From JAICMB01 sp963802915 (GTDB lineage Bacteria; Acidobacteriota; Terriglobia; Bryobacterales; Bryobacteraceae), in the NCBI GenBank assembly GCA_963802915.1, contig CAWDKQ010000008.1, forward strand, positions 1,054,001-1,118,000: a DNA stretch of 64,000 bases, written 5' to 3'. This document shows, one piece after another, positions 1-8,929 of this stretch (its first letter is position 1; every line of letters starts with the position of its first letter). Made by a program: the position numbers and the translations under genes. The notes beneath the pieces are model-generated. The model did no database searches, was not told the DNA's origin, and saw only the letters and a program-made list of their open reading frames with translations.

Positions 1-1175
1 CGGCCAGTCCCGTCCACTGCGACACCCCAAGGAAAGCTCAGGAAAGCGCTCGTGGGCGGCCCACCGTCGCGGATGCTGGTTCCAGCAACGGTCGTTATGA
101 TGCCTCCCTGGATTCTGCGAATTCGATTGTTGCCCCAATCGGCAAAATACAAAACTCCGCCGACAGGGCTGCTGATGAGGCCGCGAGGCGAATCGAGTTC
201 CGCCGCGGTCGAGGATCCGTTGTCGCCGGAGAATCCGGTGACGCCGTCGCCCGCGAGGACGTGGATCAAGCCGTCGGCAAAAGTCACGCTAAAGATCACG
301 TCGCTGTTGTAGTCCGAGATCAGGAGATCGCCGTTTGGATCGAACCCGACGCCCAAAGGCAGTATGAGCTCCTGGATGGCAGGGACACCATCCCCGACCA
401 AGCCATAACCGCCTGAGCCGGCGACCGTAGTGAGGTTGCCGGACGTGTCGATTTTGCGGACGCGCGCATCCGATAGGTCGGCGAGATAAAGGTTGCCGCT
501 GGAATCCAAGGCCATGTCCGCCACGACTCCGACCCGGCACGTCAAACCTGGCCCCGTGTCCGTTACGGTGTAATCCGCCGCGGTGCCCGTTCCCGCGATC
601 GCCGTAATATTGCCGGATGCAATATCCATTTTCAGGATGTGAAATGTAGAATCATCAGCGATGTAGATCGCGGCGCCTTTGGGATCGACGGCGATCGATT
701 GCGGCGAGAAACCGGTCTTCAACGCGGCTCCATTACCGGCGAATGTTGGATCGCCGCTGCCGGCAACGGTACTAATGACTCCGCTCGGCGTGATGTGCCG
801 GATCACGTGATTTCCATAATCGGCAATATAAATATTCCCCGCGGCATCGAGTGCGACTGTATGTGGATCGTAGATTTCGGCTGCCGTTGCCTGGCCATTG
901 TCGCCTGTGTAGCCGCCGACGCCGTTTCCCGCGATGGTGCTTATTAGGCCTTGTGGAGTGATGCGGCGAATGCGATTGTCCAATCCGTCCGCAATATAAA
1001 TGCCTCCAGCCGCGTCGGCGGCCACGGATCTGGGATCCCGCAGAGGAACCGACGTTGCGGGATTTCCATCAAGTACCCGGTTGGTTCCGGCAATTGTACT
1101 AATTATATAGGGTTGCGCCAAGCCGTTTGCAGCGAAGACGGCCAGCGCGAAGAGGACGCCCAAAGATGATTTCAT
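1..1175 (-). CDS. Secreted NHL-repeat protein (3' end outside window)
   Basis: The frame is open from an ATG at 1175 to base 1, so about 391 residues are visible and the C-terminus is missing. Residues 1-21 form a signal peptide (hydrophobic LFALAVFAANG, then LAQ). The rest is a run of repeats of roughly 50-55 residues with the core pattern D-x-x-G-x-I-Y-I-A-D followed by an R-x-I strand, as in NHL/SMP-30-like beta-propellers. It is therefore probably a periplasmic or surface propeller that binds proteins or glycans; no catalytic residues can be named. A -10-like TATAAG lies at 1195-1200, 19 bases before the start. No partner gene is evident: the next gene is the broken glycosidase on the same strand. 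Confidence 0.8.
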   Translation of the reverse strand, partial: MKSSLGVLFALAVFAANGLAQPYIISTIAGTNRVLDGNPATSVPLRDPRSVAADAAGGIYIADGLDNRIRRITPQGLISTIAGNGVGGYTGDNGQATAAEIYDPHTVALDAAGNIYIADYGNHVIRHITPSGVISTVAGSGDPTFAGNGAALKTGFSPQSIAVDPKGAAIYIADDSTFHILKMDIASGNITAIAGTGTAADYTVTDTGPGLTCRVGVVADMALDSSGNLYLADLSDARVRKIDTSGNLTTVAGSGGYGLVGDGVPAIQELILPLGVGFDPNGDLLISDYNSDVIFSVTFADGLIHVLAGDGVTGFSGDNGSSTAAELDSPRGLISSPVGGVLYFADWGNNRIRRIQGGIITTVAGTSIRDGGPPTSAFLSFPWGVAVDGTG

Positions 1176-1273
1176 TTGAAAATGCTGTGATCAACTTATA
1201 TCACAAACGCCTCATTTAAGGGCTAAGTGTTTTCGCGCAGTTTTTGTGTCTTTTATGGGGGTCCTGTAACACT

Positions 1274-3450
1274 TTACTCGATGACAAGAACTTCGTGATC
1301 GAGCACGGAAGCAATCTCCACGCTGGCCCATTCGCGGTCGACAGATGGGGTCGAGGAGTGGCCGGATACGAGCATTCTCGCGATCGTTCCACGCACTCCC
1401 GATGGGAGCCTGGCGTGAATTCTAAGTGGGCCGACCGGGATTAATTCATCGATCGGCATGCGGCCCGTTGCCGTTAGATTCACGACATGAACGATGACGC
1501 GGCCCGGCTGCGTGTACAAATTGCAGTCGAAAAGACCTCTACCGTCCGCCTTGAAAGGGATGCTTCCATTTGCCGCCCATCGGATTATGTTTTCGAGCAG
1601 GCCGGCATAATCGGGAAGGCGGTCGCGGGAATAACGGCGATCGATGTCAGCGGGAAGAAATGCCACGCGGCCATTCAGAACCAGCGCGGGAATGTCGGTG
1701 GAGGGTTGACGCATCCACGATGTTTCCGGCGGAAAAATGGGGAACGGCGGGATGTATGTTAATGGCACGGTCACACCGCTGTCGAGCTTTAAAGGCGAAA
1801 GGGCGCCGCCGAAGGGGAGAATCGCAGTCCCTTCAAAACCCTTCAAGACTCCATGACGCAGGCCAAGCTGTTCGGGGTTGAGACGAAGATAGGTGTGTTG
1901 GGTTTGAGCGGCCCAGGTTTTTTCAGCGCCCGGTGTTCCGGTGAAGTGGGCTCCGAACAAATCGGCCATAGCGTAATCGGGCTGGGGATCGCCAAATTCG
2001 TCGTAGAGACTGGTTGCACCCGTGGCGATGAGAGCCCCGCCTGCAGCGACAAATTTCCGCACGGATTCGCATTGCGCGTCCGGACATGGACGGCCAAATC
2101 CGGCAGGATCAGAGTCTTCAGGTTTTTCGATTCGCGCTCCAGATGATCGATGTGAAGAGGCACATACGGAATGCGCGCGCGGATCATCGCTTCGGTGAAG
2201 CCGCGATACGGCGCGTCCACCAGCTCAGCGGCTCGATCCTGACCGTAGAAATCGGTATTGCGCTGCGACCATGCAAGTCCAACCGTTGCGAGCGGCCGGC
2301 GGTTGATCATGAAACGCTGGTTCGCGGCATACCACTTCATTTCCGGCTCGGCTGTTTGAAACATGCGCCGGTCTTCCTGATACGCGCCGATATGATGCCA
2401 CCAGGGCTGGATGCCTCCCGCGAATCCTTCGATCATCCACATGCGTGCTTCAGCGGCGGGCTTGCTCGATAAGCGGAAGGAGTTATGCCCTGCCTGGTAC
2501 ATCGCCATGCTCTCCGGCGCCAGCTTGTCCCAACCTAGAACTCCATGGACAAGCTTCCCGGTATCGGAGTTTTCTTCGAAGCCCGCGGCGCCTCTCGCCT
2601 GGTGATCGAGGAAGACCATTTCGGCGCGCTCGAAAATGGCTTTGCAATTGCGAAAATCCTGGCTCTGCGCGGTCACCGAACCGCTGTTCATGCCAAACCA
2701 CAAGCAGGCGGGCCCTCCGGCGGCTTTTGTGGTTCGATTGTTCAGATCCCAAATTTCGAGGCGGCGGGCGTAGTTCCAGTCGATCCAACGGCGATACTTG
2801 GGATTTTTCCAATCGTGCTCTTCGGGGATCTCCTGACCGGCCTTTTCGCGGAACTTACGCTTGCAATTCTCGCAATAGCAAATGTTGTCGCGCGACAATC
2901 CGCTCCAACTGTTGTCCGCAAATCCTTCCGGATGGCTGCGGTCGATTATCTCCGTGAGCACGGCGGGAAGATACTCGTCGTAATACGGGCTATTCACGCA
3001 CGTGATGTACTTGTCGGCCGCGCGATAAGGATTTCCGGCGCGATCGCGGGTAAACCAATCCGGGTGGGCATCGAAGAAATCCTGCGCGGTGCGGTTGGAA
3101 TCCATGCGCGCGATCACCACGAGTCCGTCATCGTGAGCCGCTTTCGCCAGTTCCCCGTACAGATCGCGGCCGCCGAGAAATTCAGCGCGGTGCTGCAACG
3201 GAAATTTGCTCGGATAGTAAGCGACGATGCCTCCGGCATTGACGATTACACCTTGAACTTCGGTGCGTTTCCAGAACTCGCGCCACCACGGGATGTCGTA
3301 ACGGATGGGGTCTTTTTCCGTGATGTTCGTCTGGCCCCAGCGACAGGTGCGCCGATACCAGGGCTCGGAGGAAGCGGGACCCGATGCGCCGGTGCGGACT
3401 GCTGCGAAAGCCGCGGCAGCGGTCGAGATGAAGGTGCGTCGCGTTGTCAT
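1274..3450 (-). pseudogene. Tat-exported glycosidase-like protein (GHL6 / beta-galactosidase type), frameshifted
   Basis: Two reading frames together make one protein of about 725 residues. The upstream part (3450 down to about 2080) starts with a twin-arginine signal (MTTRRTFISTAAAA) and has a TIM-barrel glycosidase character resembling the hypothetical glycosyl hydrolase 6 group. It includes a CxxC pair in the segment NICYCENCKRKF. The downstream part (about 2075 down to 1274) resumes with VRKFVAAGGALIATGATS, typical of the beta-galactosidase trimerisation (glutamine-amidotransferase-like) domain. The frame switches between roughly 2065 and 2095, just after LKTLILPDLAV. Beyond that point the first frame runs about 80 more residues of unrelated composition to a stop at 1843. 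Either the gene is inactivated or the assembly has an indel. It follows lacI on the same strand with an 7-base gap, so it was probably co-transcribed with it. Confidence 0.75.
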
Positions 3451-3457
3451 TCTTATT

Positions 3458-4507
3458 TCAGCCGCGCGAGGTGGAGGCCCTTTCGATGAGCCGGACGGGG
3501 ACTAGCTTCGGGTCCGTATGGGTCTCGATCGATCTGGAGGCGATCAAATCGAGCGCGGCGAGGGCGGCTTGTTTGCCCATCTCGAAACTGTTTTGATCGA
3601 TGGTGGTTAGCGGAACTTTCAGAAAATCGGTGTTCGTCATATTGCCGACTCCGATCACCGCGATGTCTTCCGGAATCCGCAATCCCGCATCGAGTATCGC
3701 TCGCAGCGTGCCGGTTGCGGCTTCGTCGTTGAAGCAGAATATACCATCGGGGCGCTGCTTACATGCGAGCAGGCGCTGCGTGGCTTCGAATCCATTTTCG
3801 GCGCTGCTGGAATCGGCTGACGGAATTTTGATGACGTATTCCGATCGCACTTTGAGGCGCGCCGACTCAAGCGCTTTGCGATAACCGTTGAAACGGCCGC
3901 GTCCGGTGCTGATATCTGGGCCAGCGAGATGGGCAACGCGACGGCAGCCGCGATCGATGAGGTGACGCGTCGCAAGAAAGCCCGCCTCCTCATCGTTCAC
4001 TCCGACGAACGCCGCGCGCACTCCGGGAACGGCGCGATCGAGAAGCACGAGCGGCACTTTGTTGCTGGCGATTCGTTCGAAGGGATTTCCTTTTTGCGTA
4101 GCGGACGTGAATGTGGTCGCAAGCAGAATTGCATCGACCTGACGTGCGAGCAACGCATCCAACTCGGCGCGTTCTAATTCCGGATCTTCTTCCGACGATG
4201 AGATTAAGAGGCTGTAGCTGTTCGATCGCAACACTTGCGAAATCGCTTTCGCAATCTCGCCGAAGAAGGGATGCACGAGATCGGGAACGATCAGACCCAT
4301 GATGAAGCTTCTTCCAGTGGCGAGACTGCGCGCCGCCAGATTCGGCTCGTAGCCGAGCTCGTGAATCCGCTGCAAGACGCGATCGCGTGTGGCAGAACTG
4401 ATATCGGTGTTACCACGCAGCGCTTTCGATACCGTGATTGCCGAGACCTTCAGGTCGCGTGCGATGTCGCGCATGCTGAGTCGATTTGTTTTTGGACGAG
4501 TACCCAC
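3458..4507 (-). CDS. LacI-family transcriptional repressor
   Basis: A 349-residue protein of normal LacI/GalR length. The N-terminal helix-turn-helix is clear at residues 11-35 (SMRDIARDLKVSAITVSKAL), followed by the hinge segment LGYEPNLAARSLATGRS. The remainder is a periplasmic-binding-protein-like effector domain (IMGLIVPDLVHPFFGEIAKA; DGIFCFNDEAATGTLRAI). The ligand is probably a sugar, but the sequence does not tell which. The gene is divergent from the amidohydrolase operon, and an exact GTTACCGGTAAC palindrome lies between them, so it most likely represses that operon. The truncated glycosidase follows on the same strand. Confidence 0.93.
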   Translation of the reverse strand: MGTRPKTNRLSMRDIARDLKVSAITVSKALRGNTDISSATRDRVLQRIHELGYEPNLAARSLATGRSFIMGLIVPDLVHPFFGEIAKAISQVLRSNSYSLLISSSEEDPELERAELDALLARQVDAILLATTFTSATQKGNPFERIASNKVPLVLLDRAVPGVRAAFVGVNDEEAGFLATRHLIDRGCRRVAHLAGPDISTGRGRFNGYRKALESARLKVRSEYVIKIPSADSSSAENGFEATQRLLACKQRPDGIFCFNDEAATGTLRAILDAGLRIPEDIAVIGVGNMTNTDFLKVPLTTIDQNSFEMGKQAALAALDLIASRSIETHTDPKLVPVRLIERASTSRG

Positions 4508-4522
4508 GAATTACAAATGTAC

Positions 4523-4552
4523 TTGACGCGCGCCATGCGGCGCGAGTATTAT
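4523..4552 (+). promoter_or_regulatory. Sigma70-type promoter of the LacI-controlled operon
   Basis: TTGACG at 4523-4528 and TATTAT at 4547-4552 are separated by 18 bases. The spacer holds an inverted repeat CGCGCC-ATGC-GGCGCG (4529-4544). The predicted start of transcription is near 4559, directly before the palindrome at 4561-4572. Confidence 0.65.
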
Positions 4553-4560
4553 CGTAGAGA

Positions 4561-4572
4561 GTTACCGGTAAC
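4561..4572. promoter_or_regulatory. Probable LacI-family operator
   Basis: GTTACCGGTAAC is a perfect 12-base palindrome with the central CG step typical of LacI-family operators. It lies where the transcription start should be, between the divergent lacI gene and the amidohydrolase gene. A bound repressor there would block initiation. Confidence 0.65.
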
Positions 4573-4594
4573 GCCATTGAAATTAGGAGCCTTG

Positions 4595-5452
4595 ATGAAG
4601 GGTGGAATCGATTTCCACGTACACCCGGTATTAATCCGGGAGATGATCCGGAAACACCCCGAACTCGCGGCGGCTTGCCGTGAAACCTACTATTGCGGCA
4701 ATGCTTTCCAGCCGCTCGAAGTGATGCTGGCGGAGTTCGATCTGGTAGGTATCGACCAGGCGGTGCTGCTTCCCATGGATGCCACGACGTCGCGCGGGGC
4801 GAAGATTTACAGCAACGAGCAGATCGCCGAAGTCTGCGGCATGTCCGATCGTTTCATTGGATTTGCGAGTGTCGATCCGCATCAGGAATCCGCTCCGCAA
4901 CAACTTCGTGAGGCTATCACCGGGCTCGGACTGCGCGGGCTGAAGCTCGACCCGGCGATGCAGGATTTCGAGCCTTCCGACAAGCGATATTATCCGCTCT
5001 ATGAAACCGCCGCGGAACTGAAAATCCCGATTCTGTTTCACGCGGGCTTGAGTTTCGCGCCGGGATCGAAGCTGCGGCAAGGGCATCCTACGCTTTTCGA
5101 GGATATCGCGGCGGATTTTCCGCAGTTGAATATCGTGCTGGCGCACCTGGCGTGGCCATGGGTTGTGGAGGCCGTGGCGCTGGCGATCAAATACCCGAAC
5201 GTCTATCTGGACACGTCGGCGCTGTACTTCGACAATCCTTACGATTTTCTCTCCTACGCGATGACGAAACAGGTTCCTCTCACTGTGTTTGAGCGCACCT
5301 TACGGAAGCAGATTGTATTCGGCTCAAACAATCCACGGTCGGAGACGAAGACCATGGCGCGAGCGATTCGCGGCTTAGGATTTTCGGAGGAATGCTTGGA
5401 GTTGATTTTCCGGGTGAATGCAGAGCGTCTGCTGGCGGGAGGGCGCGCATGA
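4595..5452 (+). CDS. Amidohydrolase (Amidohydro_2 family)
   Basis: A TIM-barrel metal-dependent hydrolase of 285 residues. The N-terminus has the D-x-H-x-H metal motif (GIDFHVHP, residues 3-10). Further histidine motifs are ILFHAGLSF and LAHLAWPW, and an acidic YLDTSALYFD stretch matches the PF04909 pattern. The ATG at 4595 is preferred because AGGAG stands at 4585-4589 and because any longer start would run over the promoter and operator. It is the first gene of a tight operon: its stop overlaps the start of the YjbQ-like gene (ATGA). The substrate is unknown; a lactone or decarboxylation step in sugar-acid breakdown would fit the neighbours. Confidence 0.85.
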   Translation: MKGGIDFHVHPVLIREMIRKHPELAAACRETYYCGNAFQPLEVMLAEFDLVGIDQAVLLPMDATTSRGAKIYSNEQIAEVCGMSDRFIGFASVDPHQESAPQQLREAITGLGLRGLKLDPAMQDFEPSDKRYYPLYETAAELKIPILFHAGLSFAPGSKLRQGHPTLFEDIAADFPQLNIVLAHLAWPWVVEAVALAIKYPNVYLDTSALYFDNPYDFLSYAMTKQVPLTVFERTLRKQIVFGSNNPRSETKTMARAIRGLGFSEECLELIFRVNAERLLAGGRA

Positions 5453-5910
5453 TCCTCAAACTGATTCGTTTCGAAGTGATCTCGAAAAAAGAATTTCAGA
5501 TGATCGATATCACGGGCGAAGTTGAGAATGCGATCGCGTCTACCGGGTTGCAAGACGGAATTGTCTTTGTGAGCACCACACACACTACGTCGAGCCTGGT
5601 GGTGACCGAAGGCGTGGAGTGTCTGGAGCGCGATGTTCCCGCGCACCTGGAGCGACTGTCGCCGAAAAATCCGCCGGAAGGAAGCAACTGGGGGTGGTAT
5701 CACAACCGCCTGCTCGATTTCGACGGACGGCTCGGATACAACGCCGGCGATCATATCAAGAGCATTCTGGGCGGCATCCAGTGCTTCTTTCCGGTGGAGA
5801 ACGGCGCGATGGTACGTGGCACGCGGCAGCGAATTTATTTTTGCGAATACGACGGGCCGCTGGCACGCACGGTTCTGATCCAAGTGATGGGTGAGGCGAA
5901 ACAACAATGA
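5449..5910 (+). CDS. YjbQ/UPF0047 family protein
   Basis: A 153-residue protein matching the compact UPF0047 family. The conserved STTHTTSSLVVTEG near residue 45, the NAGDHIKS segment and the C-terminal FCEYDGP segment are all present. Family members have weak thiamine-phosphate synthase activity, and their true role is unsettled. The histidines form a metal-site-like cluster. It overlaps the amidohydrolase stop and the epimerase start by four bases each, so it is translationally coupled in the operon. Its presence inside a carbohydrate operon suggests a role in that pathway rather than in thiamine metabolism, which is inference. Confidence 0.88.
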   Translation: MILKLIRFEVISKKEFQMIDITGEVENAIASTGLQDGIVFVSTTHTTSSLVVTEGVECLERDVPAHLERLSPKNPPEGSNWGWYHNRLLDFDGRLGYNAGDHIKSILGGIQCFFPVENGAMVRGTRQRIYFCEYDGPLARTVLIQVMGEAKQQ

Positions 5911-6836
5911 AACGGGTATTAGTGACCGGCGCCAGCGGTCGAATCGGACGCGCGCTGGTGCCGCGTCTCCTCGAAAAGGGTTATCGTGTGCGGGCAACGG
6001 TGAATCAGAAGTCACTCCCCGAGGTGTGGGGATCGCACGTGGAATCGGTTCCCGGGCCATTGACCGACAATGCCGCGCTGGCGGACGCCGTCGCGGATAC
6101 GGGATTTATCTGTCATCTCGCGGGGTTGATGCCGCCGATTCCAGACGATGAGATATTTAAGGTCAACATAGAATCTACTTACAAGCTGTTACAAGCCGCC
6201 GCGGCATTGTCGAAGAAACCGCGCTTTGTTTTTGCGAGCTCCGACGCCACTTACTGCACGGGCTGGAGCAAAGGGCCGTGGCGTTCGCCCATCGATGAAA
6301 ATACCGCGCAAAATCCGATGCTCTTCTATGGAGTATCGAAAGTGATCGGCGAGCGTCTGTGTTTTCACTTTGAAGATATCCATCGGATTCCGACGGTTCG
6401 GCTGCGCCTGGTTTGGATTCTGGAAGCTGCCGAAGTGATGGACCTATTTCTCACTGCTCCTTACAAAGAGTATGTAGAGGACGCATCGATCTGGAATGCA
6501 CCCGATATTGTTCCGGTTCCGAGAGAAGCGACCGGACGGCCTTTCACCGAACACATCTGCGACGTGCGCGATGCAGTGGAAGGCATCCTGCTCGCTCTGG
6601 AACAGCCCGGCGCCGCGGGGCAAACGTTCAACATCGCGGGGCCGGCGCCGTTCAGCTATGACCAGGTTTCACCCTGGCTTGCGCAGCGGCTGAGCCGACG
6701 AGCCGTACCCGGCAACTGCCGCGGTATTCACTCTTACGAAGTTAGCATCGCCAAAGCGCGCGGAATCCTCGGCTACCAGCCGAAGTACAGCGTCTACGAG
6801 TCTCTCGAAGACGCTCTTTCGCGACGCCCACTCTAA
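5907..6836 (+). CDS. NAD-dependent epimerase/dehydratase (extended SDR)
   Basis: A 309-residue Rossmann protein. The NAD-binding motif VTGASGRIGRAL is at residues 6-17, and the catalytic Y-x3-K is present as YGVSKVIGE. The size and the C-terminal substrate-binding part (FNIAGPAPFSY) fit extended SDRs acting on sugars or nucleotide sugars. It has no signal peptide, so it is cytoplasmic. It overlaps the YjbQ-like gene (ATGA) and is followed after 19 bases by the SIS gene. It probably oxidises or epimerises a sugar intermediate; the exact substrate cannot be read from the sequence. Confidence 0.88.
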   Translation: MKRVLVTGASGRIGRALVPRLLEKGYRVRATVNQKSLPEVWGSHVESVPGPLTDNAALADAVADTGFICHLAGLMPPIPDDEIFKVNIESTYKLLQAAAALSKKPRFVFASSDATYCTGWSKGPWRSPIDENTAQNPMLFYGVSKVIGERLCFHFEDIHRIPTVRLRLVWILEAAEVMDLFLTAPYKEYVEDASIWNAPDIVPVPREATGRPFTEHICDVRDAVEGILLALEQPGAAGQTFNIAGPAPFSYDQVSPWLAQRLSRRAVPGNCRGIHSYEVSIAKARGILGYQPKYSVYESLEDALSRRPL

Positions 6837-6855
6837 ATCAAAAGGCACCTTACTT

Positions 6856-7902
6856 ATGAACCTGGCAGAAAAGAACCTCAAAGCTGAGATCTTCTCCGCC
6901 CCGGTCGTCGCGGACGAACTGGAGCGGATGGGAAAGGAGAAACAGGCTCAAATCGCCGAGATCGCGAAAGAGATCCACAAGAGGAAACCGAGCACGATCC
7001 TCTATTTCGGCAGCGGCGGCTCTTCCTCGGCTCTCTTCAGCGGATACTGGGCGGCTCTGAGTCTCTTGAAACAGCCGGTCAATTATCTGCTTGCGCCCGA
7101 TATCATAGCGTCTTCGCCTGCGATTCTGGATGAGAATTGTGTTGCGATCGGCGCGAGTTACTCGGGCAAAACCGTGGACACTATGCGCGCTCAGCGCTGG
7201 CTGCTGGAACGCAAAGTGCCGCTTTTCGCGATTACGCGGCGGCCGGACGCGGAGTTAGCTAAAGGCGCAACGTGGTCGATGACTTATGAATCGATCGCTC
7301 TCTACAGCTCGCCGGCGTATCTTACGATGCAGCTTGCGATCGAGTTGGCGCGACTGCGCGGCGAAGGGTCGGCGGAAGTAGACCAGTTCGAAGCTTCCCT
7401 GCATGCTCTGCCGGGATTATTGCGTCGGACTTATGAGTCCACCCGCCAGATGGCGGAAGCAAAATCCGCGGAACTGGACGAAGGTAAGCTGGTTGTACTT
7501 TCCGGCGGCGCCGCGACGATGCTCGGTTACATGTTTGCTTACGATATGTTCGGCGAGTTTCTGAAGAGACATGCGGCGTTTATTCACACCGGCGAGTTTC
7601 GCCACGGCCCGCTCGAGATCATCCAGCAGGGTGAACCTACCATGCTGTTTGTCATCGGCAACGATCGCGCCCGGCTCTTCGCGGAAGCTGGCGCTAAGTT
7701 CTCGAAAGGCAACGGCGCTCGTGTAGTTACTTTTGACGCCCGAGAGCTGGCGCCGGATGCACACCCACTGCTGGATGCGTTATTGATGTATAACTCGCAA
7801 TTGTGGCTGCTCTATCATATGGCCTGCCGAAAGAATATTGACCTGGATCACTATAAGTACATGCATCAAGTACCCTACGCGGAAGACGATACTTACTTCT
7901 AG
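6856..7902 (+). CDS. SIS-domain sugar-phosphate isomerase/deglycase (FrlB/AgaS-like)
   Basis: A 348-residue protein with two SIS domains and no glutaminase domain. Phosphosugar-binding signatures are STILYFGSGGSSSALF (about 50-65), IGASYSGKTVDTMRA (about 97-111), and GEFRHGPLEI in the second domain. The length and the closing KYMHQVPY segment resemble fructosamine-6-phosphate deglycases and AgaS-like aldose-ketose isomerases, not full GlmS. It probably converts an amino-sugar phosphate or a related phosphosugar. It sits in the middle of the LacI-controlled operon, before the Zn-dehydrogenase. Confidence 0.85.
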   Translation: MNLAEKNLKAEIFSAPVVADELERMGKEKQAQIAEIAKEIHKRKPSTILYFGSGGSSSALFSGYWAALSLLKQPVNYLLAPDIIASSPAILDENCVAIGASYSGKTVDTMRAQRWLLERKVPLFAITRRPDAELAKGATWSMTYESIALYSSPAYLTMQLAIELARLRGEGSAEVDQFEASLHALPGLLRRTYESTRQMAEAKSAELDEGKLVVLSGGAATMLGYMFAYDMFGEFLKRHAAFIHTGEFRHGPLEIIQQGEPTMLFVIGNDRARLFAEAGAKFSKGNGARVVTFDARELAPDAHPLLDALLMYNSQLWLLYHMACRKNIDLDHYKYMHQVPYAEDDTYF

Positions 7903-7918
7903 ACGCCAGGACAAAGCC

Positions 7919-8929
7919 ATGCTCGTACTTCAGTTTCCCGAGTTACATCGAATGGAAGTAGTCAACGTGCCCAAGCCGGAGCCCGGCCGGCACGATCTAT
8001 TGGTGAGGGTCGGCTCCGCCGGTATCTGCGGCACTGATCCTCACATTCTTCACGGGATGTATCCGGCGACGTTTCCGGTCATTCCGGGACATGAATATGC
8101 CGGAGAAGTGATGGCTGTCGGGTCGGACGTGAAAGACTTCCGGCCTGGCGACCGGGTCGCGGTGGATCCGAATATTCTTTGCGGCTATTGTTCATTTTGC
8201 CGCGCAGGCAAGGTGCACCTTTGCAAAAACCTTGTCGCTCTGGGCGTGAATATACCTGGTGGGTTCGCGGAATTCTCCCTGGTTCCGGTGGGGCAGGCGT
8301 ATCGCTTGCCCGCTTCCTTCTCGCTGGCGCATGCCGCGCTTGCGGAGCCTGTCGCGTGCTGTTTGCGCGGCGTGGACATGGCGGGAATTCGCTCAGGAGA
8401 TCGCGTGGCGATTTTCGGTTTCGGGCCGATGGGCGCGATTATTTTGCAGCTCGTTCTCATGCAGGGCGCGAGCAGCGTGATCGTGATCGAGCCGCAGGCC
8501 GGCCGAAGGGCCCGTGCCGAGGCTCTTGGAGCGCAGTGGGTGATCGATCCCACGCAGGAGTCCGCGGTCGACGCAATTCGCGCCCAATATCCCGATGGCC
8601 TCGAAGTAGTGTTCGATTGTTCGGGCAACGTGGATGCGGTTCGCCAGGGCCTGCAACTCGTGATGCGCGGCGGGACGCTCATGCTTTACGGGGTTTGCGA
8701 CAAGAACAAGAATCTCGAAATCAATCCGTTCTGGGTGAATGACAACGAAATCACTATCCGCGGGTCTTACAATAATCCGAATACCATGGCGCGAGCGGTA
8801 GAACTGCTAGTAAGTGGTCGTCTCAATGCCGAGGCTGTGGTTACTCATCATTACCCGCTTGCGCAAGCGCAGGAAGCATTTCGCGCCAGCGGTTCTTCTG
8901 AAACTTTGAAAGTGGTGATCGATCCATGA
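7919..8929 (+). CDS. Zinc-dependent medium-chain dehydrogenase (sorbitol/threonine dehydrogenase type)
   Basis: A 336-residue MDR enzyme. The catalytic zinc ligands are seen in AGICGTDPHILHG and PGHEYAGEV; the structural zinc cysteines are in LCGYCSFCRAGKVHLC; the NAD Rossmann motif is FGFGPMGAIILQ. It would oxidise a polyol or sugar alcohol with NAD(P). The ATG at 7919 has AGGA just upstream; a longer in-frame start would lie inside the SIS gene. The last codon overlaps the start of the sialidase gene (ATGA). Confidence 0.92.
   Translation: MLVLQFPELHRMEVVNVPKPEPGRHDLLVRVGSAGICGTDPHILHGMYPATFPVIPGHEYAGEVMAVGSDVKDFRPGDRVAVDPNILCGYCSFCRAGKVHLCKNLVALGVNIPGGFAEFSLVPVGQAYRLPASFSLAHAALAEPVACCLRGVDMAGIRSGDRVAIFGFGPMGAIILQLVLMQGASSVIVIEPQAGRRARAEALGAQWVIDPTQESAVDAIRAQYPDGLEVVFDCSGNVDAVRQGLQLVMRGGTLMLYGVCDKNKNLEINPFWVNDNEITIRGSYNNPNTMARAVELLVSGRLNAEAVVTHHYPLAQAQEAFRASGSSETLKVVIDP

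Noticed and set aside
2545..3489. Plus-strand 314-codon frame opposite the glycosidase
   Set aside because: Composition is that of a mirror frame; the minus strand has the Tat signal and glycosidase motifs.
4235..4594. N-terminal extension of the amidohydrolase (120 codons)
   Set aside because: It overlaps lacI, the promoter and the operator, and lacks any domain; ATG 4595 has a good ribosome-binding site.
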